Source: GCA-020343675 sp964462945
Lineage (GTDB): Bacteria; Planctomycetota; Phycisphaerae; Sedimentisphaerales; Anaerobacaceae
Length of the DNA: 16,207 nt
Direction: 5' to 3'
NCBI GenBank assembly: GCA_964462945.1
Contig: CAYWZW010000098.1
Location: 1 to 16,207 of the forward strand
In this document: positions 1-7,586 of the stretch, piece by piece
Layout of the letters: the number at the start of each line of letters is the position of its first letter
Position numbering within the stretch: the first letter of the stretch is position 1
The notes under the pieces: model-generated
Databases searched by the model: none
Seen by the model: only the letters and a program-made list of their open reading frames with translations
What the model was told of the DNA's origin: nothing
Made by a program: the position numbers and the translations under genes

Positions 1-37
1 TTCGACTCGCGATGTCTTTCCTATTCGTTTGTTGCAC

Positions 38-553
38 TTACCATGTGAATTCGCCAACCCATCGAATCATCCCCCATCGCGGCAACCTCACTGTAATGGC
101 GCCCACGATCCAGTTGTGAGCCCAGTGAATGACCGTTCCCTTGTGCGAACAAGCGCTTGCCGAGGCATCTTTGAACCAGCCGGCATGGGCGACATGCCGG
201 CCCCATCGGCCCACGGTGGTATCGTCGATCCCCATGTCGGCCACGGGCTTGCCGGTGAATTCGTCCCATGCACCCGATTCGAGGATCATCGGATAAATCA
301 CATAAGCCAACAACGCCACGCTCACGTCGTTGAGGGACCATGCCGCCCGGTAGAAGAACTTCTGGTAGACCGTCCAGTGCCGGTCGGCCAGAGTGCCGAG
401 AGTCCGAAATATGCCCGTCACGGTCATGGGGCCGCGTCTGAGGATCCAGCCGAACACCATTTGTTGCCAAGTCCTCGCAGACGGCTCGGTAAAAACATGG
501 CAAAGTTGAAGAACAAGACTGTCCCATGCCGATACAAGAGATGGAGCATCCAT
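38..553 (-). pseudogene. IS701-like (DDE_5) transposase, 5' fragment
   Basis: This 171-codon frame matches the N-terminal part of IS701-type DDE superfamily transposases, which cut and rejoin the ends of their insertion sequence. Recognisable features are a WDSLVLQLCHVFTEPS-like opening, an FGWILRRGPMTVTG block, a HWTVYQKFF block, a first catalytic Asp in GIDDTTV (about residue 110) and an HWAHNWIVGAITVRLP block. Family members are usually about 400 residues, so only the first third or so is here. The frame stops at 38-40, just where homologues continue towards the second catalytic Asp. Another minus-strand frame stays open to the window edge and could be the continuation after a frameshift. 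I chose the ATG at 553 because GGAGGT lies 4 nt upstream; an in-frame ATG at 571 lacks a good site. The 167 bp between here and the next gene (554-720) contain no gene and probably include the element's end, but I could not fix an inverted repeat. The family call is confident; the broken state is inferred. Confidence 0.72.
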
Positions 554-720
554 GCCGACCTCCCAATACATTGTTGGTCATCCAACCTACATATCGGGTT
601 GTCGGCTTCTTTCTTATCACTTACATCTCGGGATTTTGGCTAAAGTTCACCGGTTGTCAATTAGCGACAAATCAGTGGTGAGTAGTTCCTCAGTCACCAT
701 TTAACCATCGCGCCATATCC

Positions 721-3180
721 TCAATCATCTTCGCTATCGGTGGAGATGTAGCCTTGCTGGCCCTCGCTGATATAGGCCGGCTGCGATGAATCCTGGGTCT
801 CGGCGAGGTCCTGATACCCGGCTTCAGCGTCCATTTCCATCCGCTCGCGGATCCGCTCGTACTCCTCCAACGTCATTACGACTTCCCGCGCCTGGCTGCC
901 CTTGTACTCGCCGAGGATTCCTGATGCGGCCATCATCTCGATGATCCTCGAAGCCCTGGCGTAGCCGACGTTCAGTCTTCGCTGAAGCAGTGACACGCTG
1001 CCTCGCTTGGTCTCCAGGACAATGCGAACCGCATCGTCGAACAGCTCGTCGCGGGCCATCTCAGAAGTATCCAGCTTCTTGAGCCCAGTCAGCTCGGGAT
1101 GGAATTGCGGCTCGGCGACCTCCTTGAGATACTTGACAATGCGCTTGATCTCGTCCTCATCCATGAACGTGCCCTGAGCCCGAATCAGATCGCTCGTGCC
1201 CGGCTTCAGGAACAGCATATCGCCCTCGCCCAGCAGCGTCTCGGCGCCGTTCTGGTCGAGAATGATGCGGCTGTCCATCCTTGCGGCGACCCGAAAGCCG
1301 ATGCGGGTCGGCATATTGGATTTGATCAGCCCGGTAACAACCGTCGCCTGTGGCCGCTGCGTGGCCAGGACGATGTGAATCCCAACCGCCCGGCTCTTCT
1401 GCGCCAGGCGAACGATGTACGCTTCGATCTCCTTGGCGGCGGTCATCATCAGGTCGGCAAGCTCGTCGATAACGATCACAATGTACGGCAGCTTCTTCGG
1501 GATCTTCTCTTCTTCTTCGGCGCTGCTCGGGCTAAACCGCCTGACAATTTCATCGGGGGCCAGCGCGTTGAACTCGGTGATATTCTTGACCCGGGCCTCA
1601 GCCAGCAGAGCGTACCGTTCGTCCATCTTGACCGTCGCCCATTCGAGAATCTGAACGGCCATCTGGGTCTCGGTGACAATCGGGCACATCAGGTGCGGAA
1701 TCGTATTGAACGCCGTCATCTCGACCATCTTCGGGTCGATCAAAATCATCTTGACCTCGTCCGGGCGCTTGGTGAGCAGCACGCCCGTAATGATGCTGTT
1801 GATACAGACGCTCTTGCCCGAGCCGGTGGTGCCGGCAATCAGCAAATGGGGCATCTTGGTCAGGTCCGAAACGAGCGCTTCGCCCGACGAATCTTTGCCC
1901 AAGTACAGCGGGATCTGCATCTTTTGCGGCCTGCTGCCCGCCAGCTCCATCAGGTTCTTGATGCGGACTTTCTCTTTCTCGCTGTTGGGCACCTCGATGC
2001 CGATGGTGTGCTTGCCCGGCAACGGAGCCACCACGCGGACCGCACCGACGCCCAGCGCGCGAGCCATGTCGTTGGCAAGGGAGGCTATCTGGCTGACCTT
2101 CACGCCGGCGGCAAGCTCAAGCTCAAACATGGTCACCACCGGCCCGGTATCAGCCGCAACCACCCGCGCATTAACGTTGAATTCCGAGAGCAACTTCTCC
2201 AAGGCGCTGGCCTTGGCTTTGACGACCTTCTCCTGCACGGCGGTGAAACTGTACTCCGGCTCAGCCAATAAATCCAGCGGCGGAAGCTTGTAATCCTCGT
2301 AGGAAGGCCGAACGAGAGGTTTGGACGGCTTGGTCTGCGGAGAGCTTGGCTTGGGGCTATCTGACGGGGCCGGCGGGATGCTTTCTGCTCCCTTGGGTAT
2401 GTCACTTTCCGGCGGGGCTGCGGCTGGTTCGGCCCTGACGAGCGGCTTGGGCGTCTCGGCGGCGGGCGCTAATGGTTTTTGCCTGGCGCTTAATTCCTGC
2501 CATATCTCGCTTAGAACCTGTGAATGTTGTTTTGCCGCCGCCCAGGCCGGGATCGCAACGCCGACTATCTTACATGCCATGAAGGTAAACACACGCAGCA
2601 CCATCAAGATCAGACCGTCCGCCAACAAGACAGCGCCGACGATCCAGATCACTGCGACCAGTATGAACGTCCCCAGCGAGGCGAAGTGGCTTTGCAGGAG
2701 CTGGGCCGCTCCGACGCCGAGCACTCCCCCGGAACCGGTCAGAAAAGTGAAGACCTGGTGAGGCCACAGGCATTGAAAAGTCACCGAAGCCGCCAGCGTG
2801 ACCAAGCCCAATCCGATGGCCCGTAACGCCGGCTGATTCGTGGGCCGATGCGCAAGTTGGGCGCCCATAAAATAGATTGCCGAGACCAGGATGATAAATG
2901 CCCCCGGACCGATGTAATAGAGCAAGTAGTACGCGCAAAACGCCCCTATGGCCCCGCACCAGTTGGCTGTCGGATTATTATGAGGGTACGCAAACCCGCT
3001 CGGCCAATCTCCGATGTCGAAACTCAAACAACTGCACAGAAGGACGAGGCACACACCGATCCCAAAGCACCTCATCGCTGTCCGAGAGATGGAATCTGTT
3101 GCCCGGCGTTCTGAACGGCCACTATATGACTGTTTCTTTTTCACCCCGTTGTTCCGGCATCGACGGCTCCCTTTTGGCAT
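721..3180 (-). CDS. ftsK: DNA translocase FtsK/SpoIIIE
   Basis: FtsK-family motors are membrane-anchored hexameric pumps that move chromosomal DNA through the division septum and help resolve chromosome dimers. Numbering from the GTG at 3234 (837 aa), hydrophobic segments lie at about 57-71, 94-124, 138-155 and 187-222, as in the usual four-helix N-terminus. A Pro/Ala/Ser/Lys-rich linker spans about 255-310. The motor follows: beta/alpha domain from about 330, Walker A GTTGSGKS (468-475), Walker B YIVIVIDE (584-591), then LATQRPQA (623-630). The C-terminal gamma winged helix (about 728-790, with SLLQRRLNVGYARASRI) is the domain that reads polar KOPS-type sequences in known FtsK. An acidic tail (EDD) ends the protein. 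I prefer the ATG at 3180 (residue 19), which has GGGGGA 9 nt upstream; the GTG at 3234 would add 18 residues. Length and motif order are typical. No clear promoter was found in the 284-bp gap before topA. Confidence 0.96.
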   Translation of the reverse strand: MPKGSRRCRNNGVKKKQSYSGRSERRATDSISRTAMRCFGIGVCLVLLCSCLSFDIGDWPSGFAYPHNNPTANWCGAIGAFCAYYLLYYIGPGAFIILVSAIYFMGAQLAHRPTNQPALRAIGLGLVTLAASVTFQCLWPHQVFTFLTGSGGVLGVGAAQLLQSHFASLGTFILVAVIWIVGAVLLADGLILMVLRVFTFMACKIVGVAIPAWAAAKQHSQVLSEIWQELSARQKPLAPAAETPKPLVRAEPAAAPPESDIPKGAESIPPAPSDSPKPSSPQTKPSKPLVRPSYEDYKLPPLDLLAEPEYSFTAVQEKVVKAKASALEKLLSEFNVNARVVAADTGPVVTMFELELAAGVKVSQIASLANDMARALGVGAVRVVAPLPGKHTIGIEVPNSEKEKVRIKNLMELAGSRPQKMQIPLYLGKDSSGEALVSDLTKMPHLLIAGTTGSGKSVCINSIITGVLLTKRPDEVKMILIDPKMVEMTAFNTIPHLMCPIVTETQMAVQILEWATVKMDERYALLAEARVKNITEFNALAPDEIVRRFSPSSAEEEEKIPKKLPYIVIVIDELADLMMTAAKEIEAYIVRLAQKSRAVGIHIVLATQRPQATVVTGLIKSNMPTRIGFRVAARMDSRIILDQNGAETLLGEGDMLFLKPGTSDLIRAQGTFMDEDEIKRIVKYLKEVAEPQFHPELTGLKKLDTSEMARDELFDDAVRIVLETKRGSVSLLQRRLNVGYARASRIIEMMAASGILGEYKGSQAREVVMTLEEYERIRERMEMDAEAGYQDLAETQDSSQPAYISEGQQGYISTDSEDD

Positions 3181-3234
3181 CACGTTTTGTCCCCCGTCAT
3201 GGAATTTTCCAACGGGGTTCACACCTCCGACCAC

Positions 3235-3518
3235 GTTCCGTCACCGTAGCCTCAGAGCGTCGGCGACTTGTCACGTCCTATAAGAGGCTCGTTTCTAAAG
3301 TCACTGCACACGGAGCAGCGTACCAGAGAGCTGCTCGTGCTGCAATTGTCGGTCACCCGCTTTGGCGGGGCCAAACACTTACAACTAATGTATATCGGCA
3401 GGTTTTCGGGGTTTTCTTCAGAATTGCCCGGAGTCCCGGGATACAACTCGCAAGATAGCGGTTAGCGCACACGCTCCACGCTGTTCTTCGGGGCGCGGCA
3501 GAGGGAAGTTTAATGGTA
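3235..3518. other. intergenic gap between ftsK and topA with a hairpin
   Basis: This 284-bp gap holds no convincing coding frame or tRNA. The one clear structure is an inverted repeat with 7-bp arms GAGCAGC (3313-3319) and GCTGCTC (3330-3336) around a 10-nt loop. A smaller CCCGC/GCGGG pair lies at 3356-3369. Neither is followed by a T-run on the minus strand, so a rho-independent terminator for topA is not supported. The ftsK promoter presumably lies here, but I could not assign boxes. Confidence 0.4.
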
Positions 3519-5891
3519 CTATTTTCTGGCTTTTGCGGTTTCTTTGGCCTTCTTGCTTCCAAGGAGCTGCTCGGCTTGTTCAAGCGTCTCGGGCGGCCAT
3601 TGTCCGGCTGATTGCAGTTGCCTGAGATGATCCAGTTGTTTGACGCTGACAATAGTCTTGCACCGTGGGAACCTGCTGCAGCCCATGAAAGGCCCCTTCT
3701 TGCTTTGTCGTATGACCAGCTCGCCCTCTTTGCACTTGTAGCACTTGAGGCCGGTGGCTTCGGGGGGCGGTTTCGGCGGCAGGACGTTGCCCTGCTTGTC
3801 CAGTTTAAGCGTGGTCTTGCAGTCCGGATAGCCGCTGCATCCTAAGAATGGGCCGAATCGGCCGCTCTTGTGCACCATCGGCTTGCCGCACGCGGGACAC
3901 TTATGTTCGCTGACCTTCTCTTCGATCATCTTGCCCTCCTGGTCACAGGGACAGGCGAATGTGCATTGCGGGTAGGTTGAGCAGCTCAGGAATTTTCCGT
4001 TTTTTCCGAATCTGTAAACGAGCTTCTTGCCGCACTGGGGACATTCGTATTCGCTGGGGGTCATTTCCGCCTTGGCGTGTTTCATTTGGGTCTGCGCCGT
4101 TTCGAGACTTTCCTTGAATGGGCCGTAAAAGTCTTTCAGGACACCCAGCCAGTCGAGGTGCTGCTCTTCGATTTTGTCGAGCTGCTCCTCCATATAGCGG
4201 GTGAAGGCGACGTCCATGATTCTGGGGAAATACTCGTTGAGTTTCTCCGTGACTATTTCGCCGAGGTCGGTGGCGAAGAATTTCTTGTCTCTTTGTTCGA
4301 CGTACCGCCGCTCCTGGATCGTGCTGATGATCGTGGCGTACGTGCTGGGCCTGCCGATGCCCTCTTTTTCGAGGGCCTTGACCAGAGCCGCCTCGGTGAA
4401 ACGGGCCGGCGGTTTGGTGAAATGCTGCTCAGCCCTGATATCAACGGCGGCGAGTCTCTGGCCGGCCTGCGTTGGGGGAAGCTCCTGTTCGGTCGATGCG
4501 ACGGGCCAGATTTTCGTGAAGCCGTCGAAAACCAGGACCCGGCCGCTCGTTCTGTACCAGCAGCAGCCCACCGACGTCTCGGCAGCGATCTTCAAATTTG
4601 TTACATCCCAAACGGCCGAGGTCATCTGGCAGGCGACAAAGCGACGCCAGATGAGATCATAGAGCTTGTATTGCTCATCGGCGAGAAATGATTTGATATC
4701 GGATGGCGTCAGGTCCACGTCCGTCGGGCGGATCGCCTCGTGGGCCTGCTGGGCGCTTTTCCTGGAAGCGTAAAACCGGGCTTCTTCAGGCAGGTAAGCC
4801 GGACCGATGTTTTTGCCAATGTATTTCCGGACCTCTCCAATGGCTTCGCCCGAAAGGTGGGTGCTGTCCGTTCTCATGTAGGTGATCAGACCCAGAAAAC
4901 CCATCGAGCCTAAGTCAATGCCTTCGTACAACTGCTGGGCCACGCGCATCGTTCTTTTCGTCGCAAAACCCAGGCGATTGGCCGCGGCCTGCTGCAACGT
5001 GGACGTGATAAACGGCGCTGAGGGGTTGGAAACGGATTGCTTGGTTTCCACCTCGGCAAGCTTGAACTCGGCCCGCTCCAACGCGTTGAAAACACGCTCG
5101 GCCTGTTCCTTGTTGGAGGCGTTAAATTCTTCGTCGTCTATTTTGTACAGCTCAGCCTTGAACGCGTTGTGTTCCATGAGCCATTGGCTTTGTTCTGCGA
5201 GAGTCGGCGGTTTGTCAGTCTGCGTTTGTGCCCCGATAAAGTCCAGCCATTGCCGGCGATAGCCGTTCTGCAAGTCCGTTGTGAACACAGCCGGAATCAG
5301 CCAGTATTCCTTCGGCTTGAACCGACGAATTTCCTTTTCTTTTTCGACGATGATCTTGACGGCGATAGACTGGACGCGGCCGGCGGACAGACCGCGGGTG
5401 ACCTTCTTCCACAGCAGCGGGCTGATCTGATAACCGACGATTCTGTCGAGGATTCGCCGGGCCTGCTGAGCCATGACCTTGTCCATGTCGAGCTTGCCCG
5501 GCTCGGCAAACGCGCGCTGTATCGCCGAATGGGTAATCGCGTTGAAGATGACGCGATAGGTCTTCTTTTCCGGGACGCCTAACAGTTCGGCCAGGTGCCA
5601 GGCAATCGCTTCGCCTTCACGGTCAAGGTCGGTGGCCAGGAACAGCTTGTCGCATTGCTTCGCCGCCGCCTTGAGCGACGTGACCGTGCGTTTTTTGCCG
5701 GGCATAATGTCGTAGGTCGGCTTGAAGTTGTTTTCTATATCGACGTTGAGTCCCTTGGAAGGCAAATCCCGCACGTGCCCCATGGAGGCCTTGACCTCGT
5801 ACTCGGGGCCGAGATATTTGTTGATCGTTTTTGCCTTCGCAGGTGATTCGACGATCACCAGAGATTTTTTAGATGCGCTCGATTTAGCCAT
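3519..5891 (-). CDS. topA: DNA topoisomerase I (type IA)
   Basis: TopA relaxes negatively supercoiled DNA by cutting one strand through a 5'-phosphotyrosine and passing the other strand. Counting from the ATG at 5891 (790 aa), the TOPRIM domain opens with SLVIVESPAKAKTI (10-23) and carries the metal-binding triad as DLDRE (88-92); most relatives have DPDRE. GLITYMRTDS (334-343) contains the active-site Tyr338. PPARFTEAALVKALEKEGIG (494-513) is the conserved central block. Three four-cysteine zinc ribbons end the protein, at 617-643, 665-691 and 717-743, followed by a Lys-rich tail. The frame extends 34 codons upstream to an ATG at 5993, but that stretch is low-complexity and contains a strong palindrome, while family members begin near MAKS-LVIVES. 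No good Shine-Dalgarno precedes either start. The gene probably has its own promoter near 6026-6054. Confidence 0.96.
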   Translation of the reverse strand: MAKSSASKKSLVIVESPAKAKTINKYLGPEYEVKASMGHVRDLPSKGLNVDIENNFKPTYDIMPGKKRTVTSLKAAAKQCDKLFLATDLDREGEAIAWHLAELLGVPEKKTYRVIFNAITHSAIQRAFAEPGKLDMDKVMAQQARRILDRIVGYQISPLLWKKVTRGLSAGRVQSIAVKIIVEKEKEIRRFKPKEYWLIPAVFTTDLQNGYRRQWLDFIGAQTQTDKPPTLAEQSQWLMEHNAFKAELYKIDDEEFNASNKEQAERVFNALERAEFKLAEVETKQSVSNPSAPFITSTLQQAAANRLGFATKRTMRVAQQLYEGIDLGSMGFLGLITYMRTDSTHLSGEAIGEVRKYIGKNIGPAYLPEEARFYASRKSAQQAHEAIRPTDVDLTPSDIKSFLADEQYKLYDLIWRRFVACQMTSAVWDVTNLKIAAETSVGCCWYRTSGRVLVFDGFTKIWPVASTEQELPPTQAGQRLAAVDIRAEQHFTKPPARFTEAALVKALEKEGIGRPSTYATIISTIQERRYVEQRDKKFFATDLGEIVTEKLNEYFPRIMDVAFTRYMEEQLDKIEEQHLDWLGVLKDFYGPFKESLETAQTQMKHAKAEMTPSEYECPQCGKKLVYRFGKNGKFLSCSTYPQCTFACPCDQEGKMIEEKVSEHKCPACGKPMVHKSGRFGPFLGCSGYPDCKTTLKLDKQGNVLPPKPPPEATGLKCYKCKEGELVIRQSKKGPFMGCSRFPRCKTIVSVKQLDHLRQLQSAGQWPPETLEQAEQLLGSKKAKETAKARK

Positions 5892-5965
5892 ACGTATAAT
5901 TCGGTCACTGACACTTTTCGCTCTTCGTTGCTCGACTCCCGACGAGGGCCGAGGCTCCGGCACCG

Positions 5966-5980
5966 GTCCTCGGCGAGGAC
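5966..5980. repeat. 7-bp palindrome upstream of topA
   Basis: The arms GTCCTCG and CGAGGAC pair perfectly around a single base. The structure would form in the topA transcript about 75-90 nt before the preferred start codon. There is no T-run, so it is not a terminator. Its role is unknown. Confidence 0.5.
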
Positions 5981-6025
5981 ATGATTCACTCATCGGCTAT
6001 ATTCCGAACAGAATTTAGAATTGGA

Positions 6026-6054
6026 CAAATACAAACCGCTTGAAGGAATGTCAA
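6026..6054 (-). promoter_or_regulatory. candidate sigma70 promoter for topA
   Basis: On the minus strand a consensus -35 TTGACA (complement at 6049-6054) is followed after 17 nt by TATTTG (complement at 6026-6031). The -10 is weak, matching only TAT; TGTATT at 15-nt spacing is an alternative. Transcription would start near 6019, giving a leader of about 128 nt to the ATG at 5891. Confidence 0.35.
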
Positions 6055-6243
6055 GAGAAAACAATTTTCGGGTTCTAGTACCCCGACGGCGTGCTGCGGG
6101 CCTACGGACAAACGGTACCAGTGTCCGGCGTGAACAAATTTTCAATGACGCTTCAGCCTCCGATTTGGCGGGACAGCCTACTCTTGATAATTGCATTTCA
6201 TGGGCAGATGAGGTACTGTACCGAAGATTCACGGAGCTGATCA

Positions 6244-6762
6244 TTGGAACCGGAGCAGGCAATAACAGGCGAACTGAAGCGGCAGCCGTGGCTGCTTCGC
6301 TGGCTGTTTGATACTCGCATCCCGATGCACCGGTACATTGTGCGCACGGGACTTATCAGCCTTGTGCCTTCACTGGCCATTGCCCTTGTCCTGGCGATGT
6401 CCGGGATCATAACGGAAGATACGGGCCCCCATTTTGAGGGTTCCGCTCTCGAACTTATAATCATGATAGTCGTCGTCGGCCCTCCCATAGAGACGCTGCT
6501 CATGGTCTGCGTGCTCTGGGTCTTGTCATTCATTACAAAGCGAAGAGTCCGGCTGGCGGTGATGTCGGCGTTCGTCTGGGCGGCGTTGCACTCACTGATG
6601 GCCCCGGCTTGGGGGCTGGGGGTCCTTTGGCCCTTTTTCGTCTTCTCGTGCTCGTATTTGGCCTGGCGCCAGCGATCGCGGTGGCGGGCGATACTGGTCA
6701 CATCCTGTGTGCACGCCTTTCAGAACATCCTGCCTGCCATAGTAGCCGCTGCTAACCAGTAA
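6244..6762 (+). CDS. CPBP-like (CAAX protease/Abi family) membrane protein
   Basis: This 172-aa integral membrane protein resembles the CPBP/Rce1 family of intramembrane metalloproteases. The family's usual signature is EExxxR, FxxxH and HxxxN/B within helices. Here the equivalents appear to be GPPIETLL (Glu83, with Thr in place of the second Glu and no following Arg), WAALH (His116) and HAFQN (His157, Asn161). Hydrophobic stretches at about 32-56, 68-96, 105-139 and 150-169 fit a multi-helix protein, which is short for the family. The start is a TTG: an in-frame TGA at 6238-6240 excludes anything earlier, GGAG (6233-6236) sits 7 nt upstream, and the next ATG (6325) would cut off 27 residues. 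The changed first motif leaves activity uncertain. Substrate and role cannot be read from the context. Confidence 0.62.
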   Translation: MEPEQAITGELKRQPWLLRWLFDTRIPMHRYIVRTGLISLVPSLAIALVLAMSGIITEDTGPHFEGSALELIIMIVVVGPPIETLLMVCVLWVLSFITKRRVRLAVMSAFVWAALHSLMAPAWGLGVLWPFFVFSCSYLAWRQRSRWRAILVTSCVHAFQNILPAIVAAANQ

Positions 6763-6829
6763 ACGGCGGGGAACTCCTGGAGTCCTGGTTCTTGATTCGA
6801 GTGTTTTCCGCCGGGCGCAAAACACATCT

Positions 6830-7462
6830 TCAACTGTTTCTTAGGAGCTCCTCAAGCAGCGGCCTTAGCTTCCTGATGGCGTTGCCGCGGTGGGAAATGG
6901 CGTTTTTTTCTTCACGGGCTAACTGAGCTACGGTTTTTTTCAGGTGCGGCACGAAAAAAATCGGGTCGTAGCCAAAGCCGTTTTCGCCGATTTCTCTGCC
7001 CGTTATCAGACCTTCCAGCCTGCCTTCGGTTTCAAGCAGGACTTTCTCGGGGCTTGCCAGGCACAGGCAGCAGACGAATCTTGCCGTCCTTTTTTCCCTG
7101 TGGACGCCTTTGAGAAGCTCCAGAACCTTTGCAATGTTTCGGTGGTCGATGAGTTTTCTATCGATGTCCTTGGCTTTCTCGCCTGAGAATCGGGCGGATT
7201 TCACGCCGGGGGCCCCACCGAGCGCATCAACGACCAGACCCGAGTCGTCAGCGATAGTCCAAAGCCCCGTTTCTTTCGCGTAGCCGAAAGCCTTTTTTCG
7301 GGCATTCTCGGCGAACGTCGCGCCGTCCTCGGCGATTTCGGCGATTTCGCCGACGTCGGCCAGACCCAACCACCGCAGATCGGCACCGAGCATGGCCCTG
7401 ATCTCTGCGATTTTGCCCGGATTAGTTGTGGCCACGAGAATGTTTCGGTTTTCTTCAGGCAT
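6830..7462 (-). CDS. rdgB: RdgB/HAM1 non-canonical purine NTP pyrophosphatase
   Basis: RdgB-family enzymes hydrolyse ITP, dITP and XTP to the monophosphate and pyrophosphate, keeping deaminated purines out of nucleic acids. From the ATG at 7462 (210 aa, a typical length) the hallmarks appear in order: the phosphate-binding TTNPGK (12-17), the metal-binding DDSGLVVDAL (72-81), FGYDPIF (163-169) and the base-recognition SHRG (190-193). The frame runs 26 codons further up to an ATG at 7540, but that part overlaps the guaB promoter region and lacks family similarity. Family members start close to the ILVATTN strand, and GGA lies just before the chosen start. The gene converges with the CPBP-like gene across 67 bp and diverges from guaB. 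Confidence 0.95.
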   Translation of the reverse strand: MPEENRNILVATTNPGKIAEIRAMLGADLRWLGLADVGEIAEIAEDGATFAENARKKAFGYAKETGLWTIADDSGLVVDALGGAPGVKSARFSGEKAKDIDRKLIDHRNIAKVLELLKGVHREKRTARFVCCLCLASPEKVLLETEGRLEGLITGREIGENGFGYDPIFFVPHLKKTVAQLAREEKNAISHRGNAIRKLRPLLEELLRNS

Positions 7463-7508
7463 AGATTCCGGATATCGAACGAACGCAGAACAAGGAACTT
7501 TTTGCACT

Positions 7509-7537
7509 TTGATTTTTGCAGTTTCTTCCAGTATAAT
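7509..7537 (+). promoter_or_regulatory. candidate sigma70 promoter for guaB
   Basis: TTGATT (7509-7514) and a perfect TATAAT (7532-7537) are separated by 17 nt. Transcription would begin near 7544, giving a leader of about 43 nt before the guaB ATG. The site lies in the 124-bp gap shared with divergent rdgB. Confidence 0.55.
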
Positions 7538-7586
7538 CAAGCTTTTTATATCGGGCCGAAAGGGCGGTTAATATCTGGAGCCAAAA

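Larger units (their letters stand above)
5892..6243. other. divergent intergenic region, topA leader and CPBP upstream
   Basis: This 352-bp stretch separates minus-strand topA from the plus-strand CPBP-like gene. I see no convincing gene; short frames in it have no recognisable domain. It holds a candidate topA promoter (6026-6054) and a perfect palindrome with arms GTCCTCG (5966-5972) and CGAGGAC (5974-5980) that would lie in the topA leader or its N-terminal extension. A TATAAT also occurs at 5895-5900 on the plus strand, without a matching -35. An in-frame TGA at 6238-6240 limits how far upstream the CPBP-like gene can start. Confidence 0.5.

Noticed and set aside
1099..2271. Long open frame of 390 codons on the plus strand opposite ftsK
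   Set aside because: It is antisense to conserved FtsK motor motifs, is rich in Arg, His, Gln and Asp, as antisense frames of GC-rich genes often are, and has no recognisable domain.
3235..3518. Possible small RNA or tRNA between ftsK and topA
   Set aside because: No cloverleaf, TPsiC-like GGTTCGAATCC sequence or SRP/tmRNA signature was found; the hairpins are short and lack T-runs.
4077..5582. Plus-strand frames opposite topA (4077-4691, 5037-5582)
   Set aside because: They lie fully inside topA, whose catalytic Tyr, TOPRIM and central motifs are clear on the other strand; they show no domain of their own.
6021..6311. 96-codon plus-strand frame before the CPBP-like gene
   Set aside because: It overlaps the start of the better supported membrane protein in another frame, runs over the topA promoter candidate and shows no recognisable motif.
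6763..6829. Terminator between the convergent CPBP-like gene and rdgB
   Set aside because: CGGCGG and CCGCCG can pair across about 40 nt, with a small ACTCC/GGAGT hairpin inside, but neither strand has a following T-run, so it is too weak to list.
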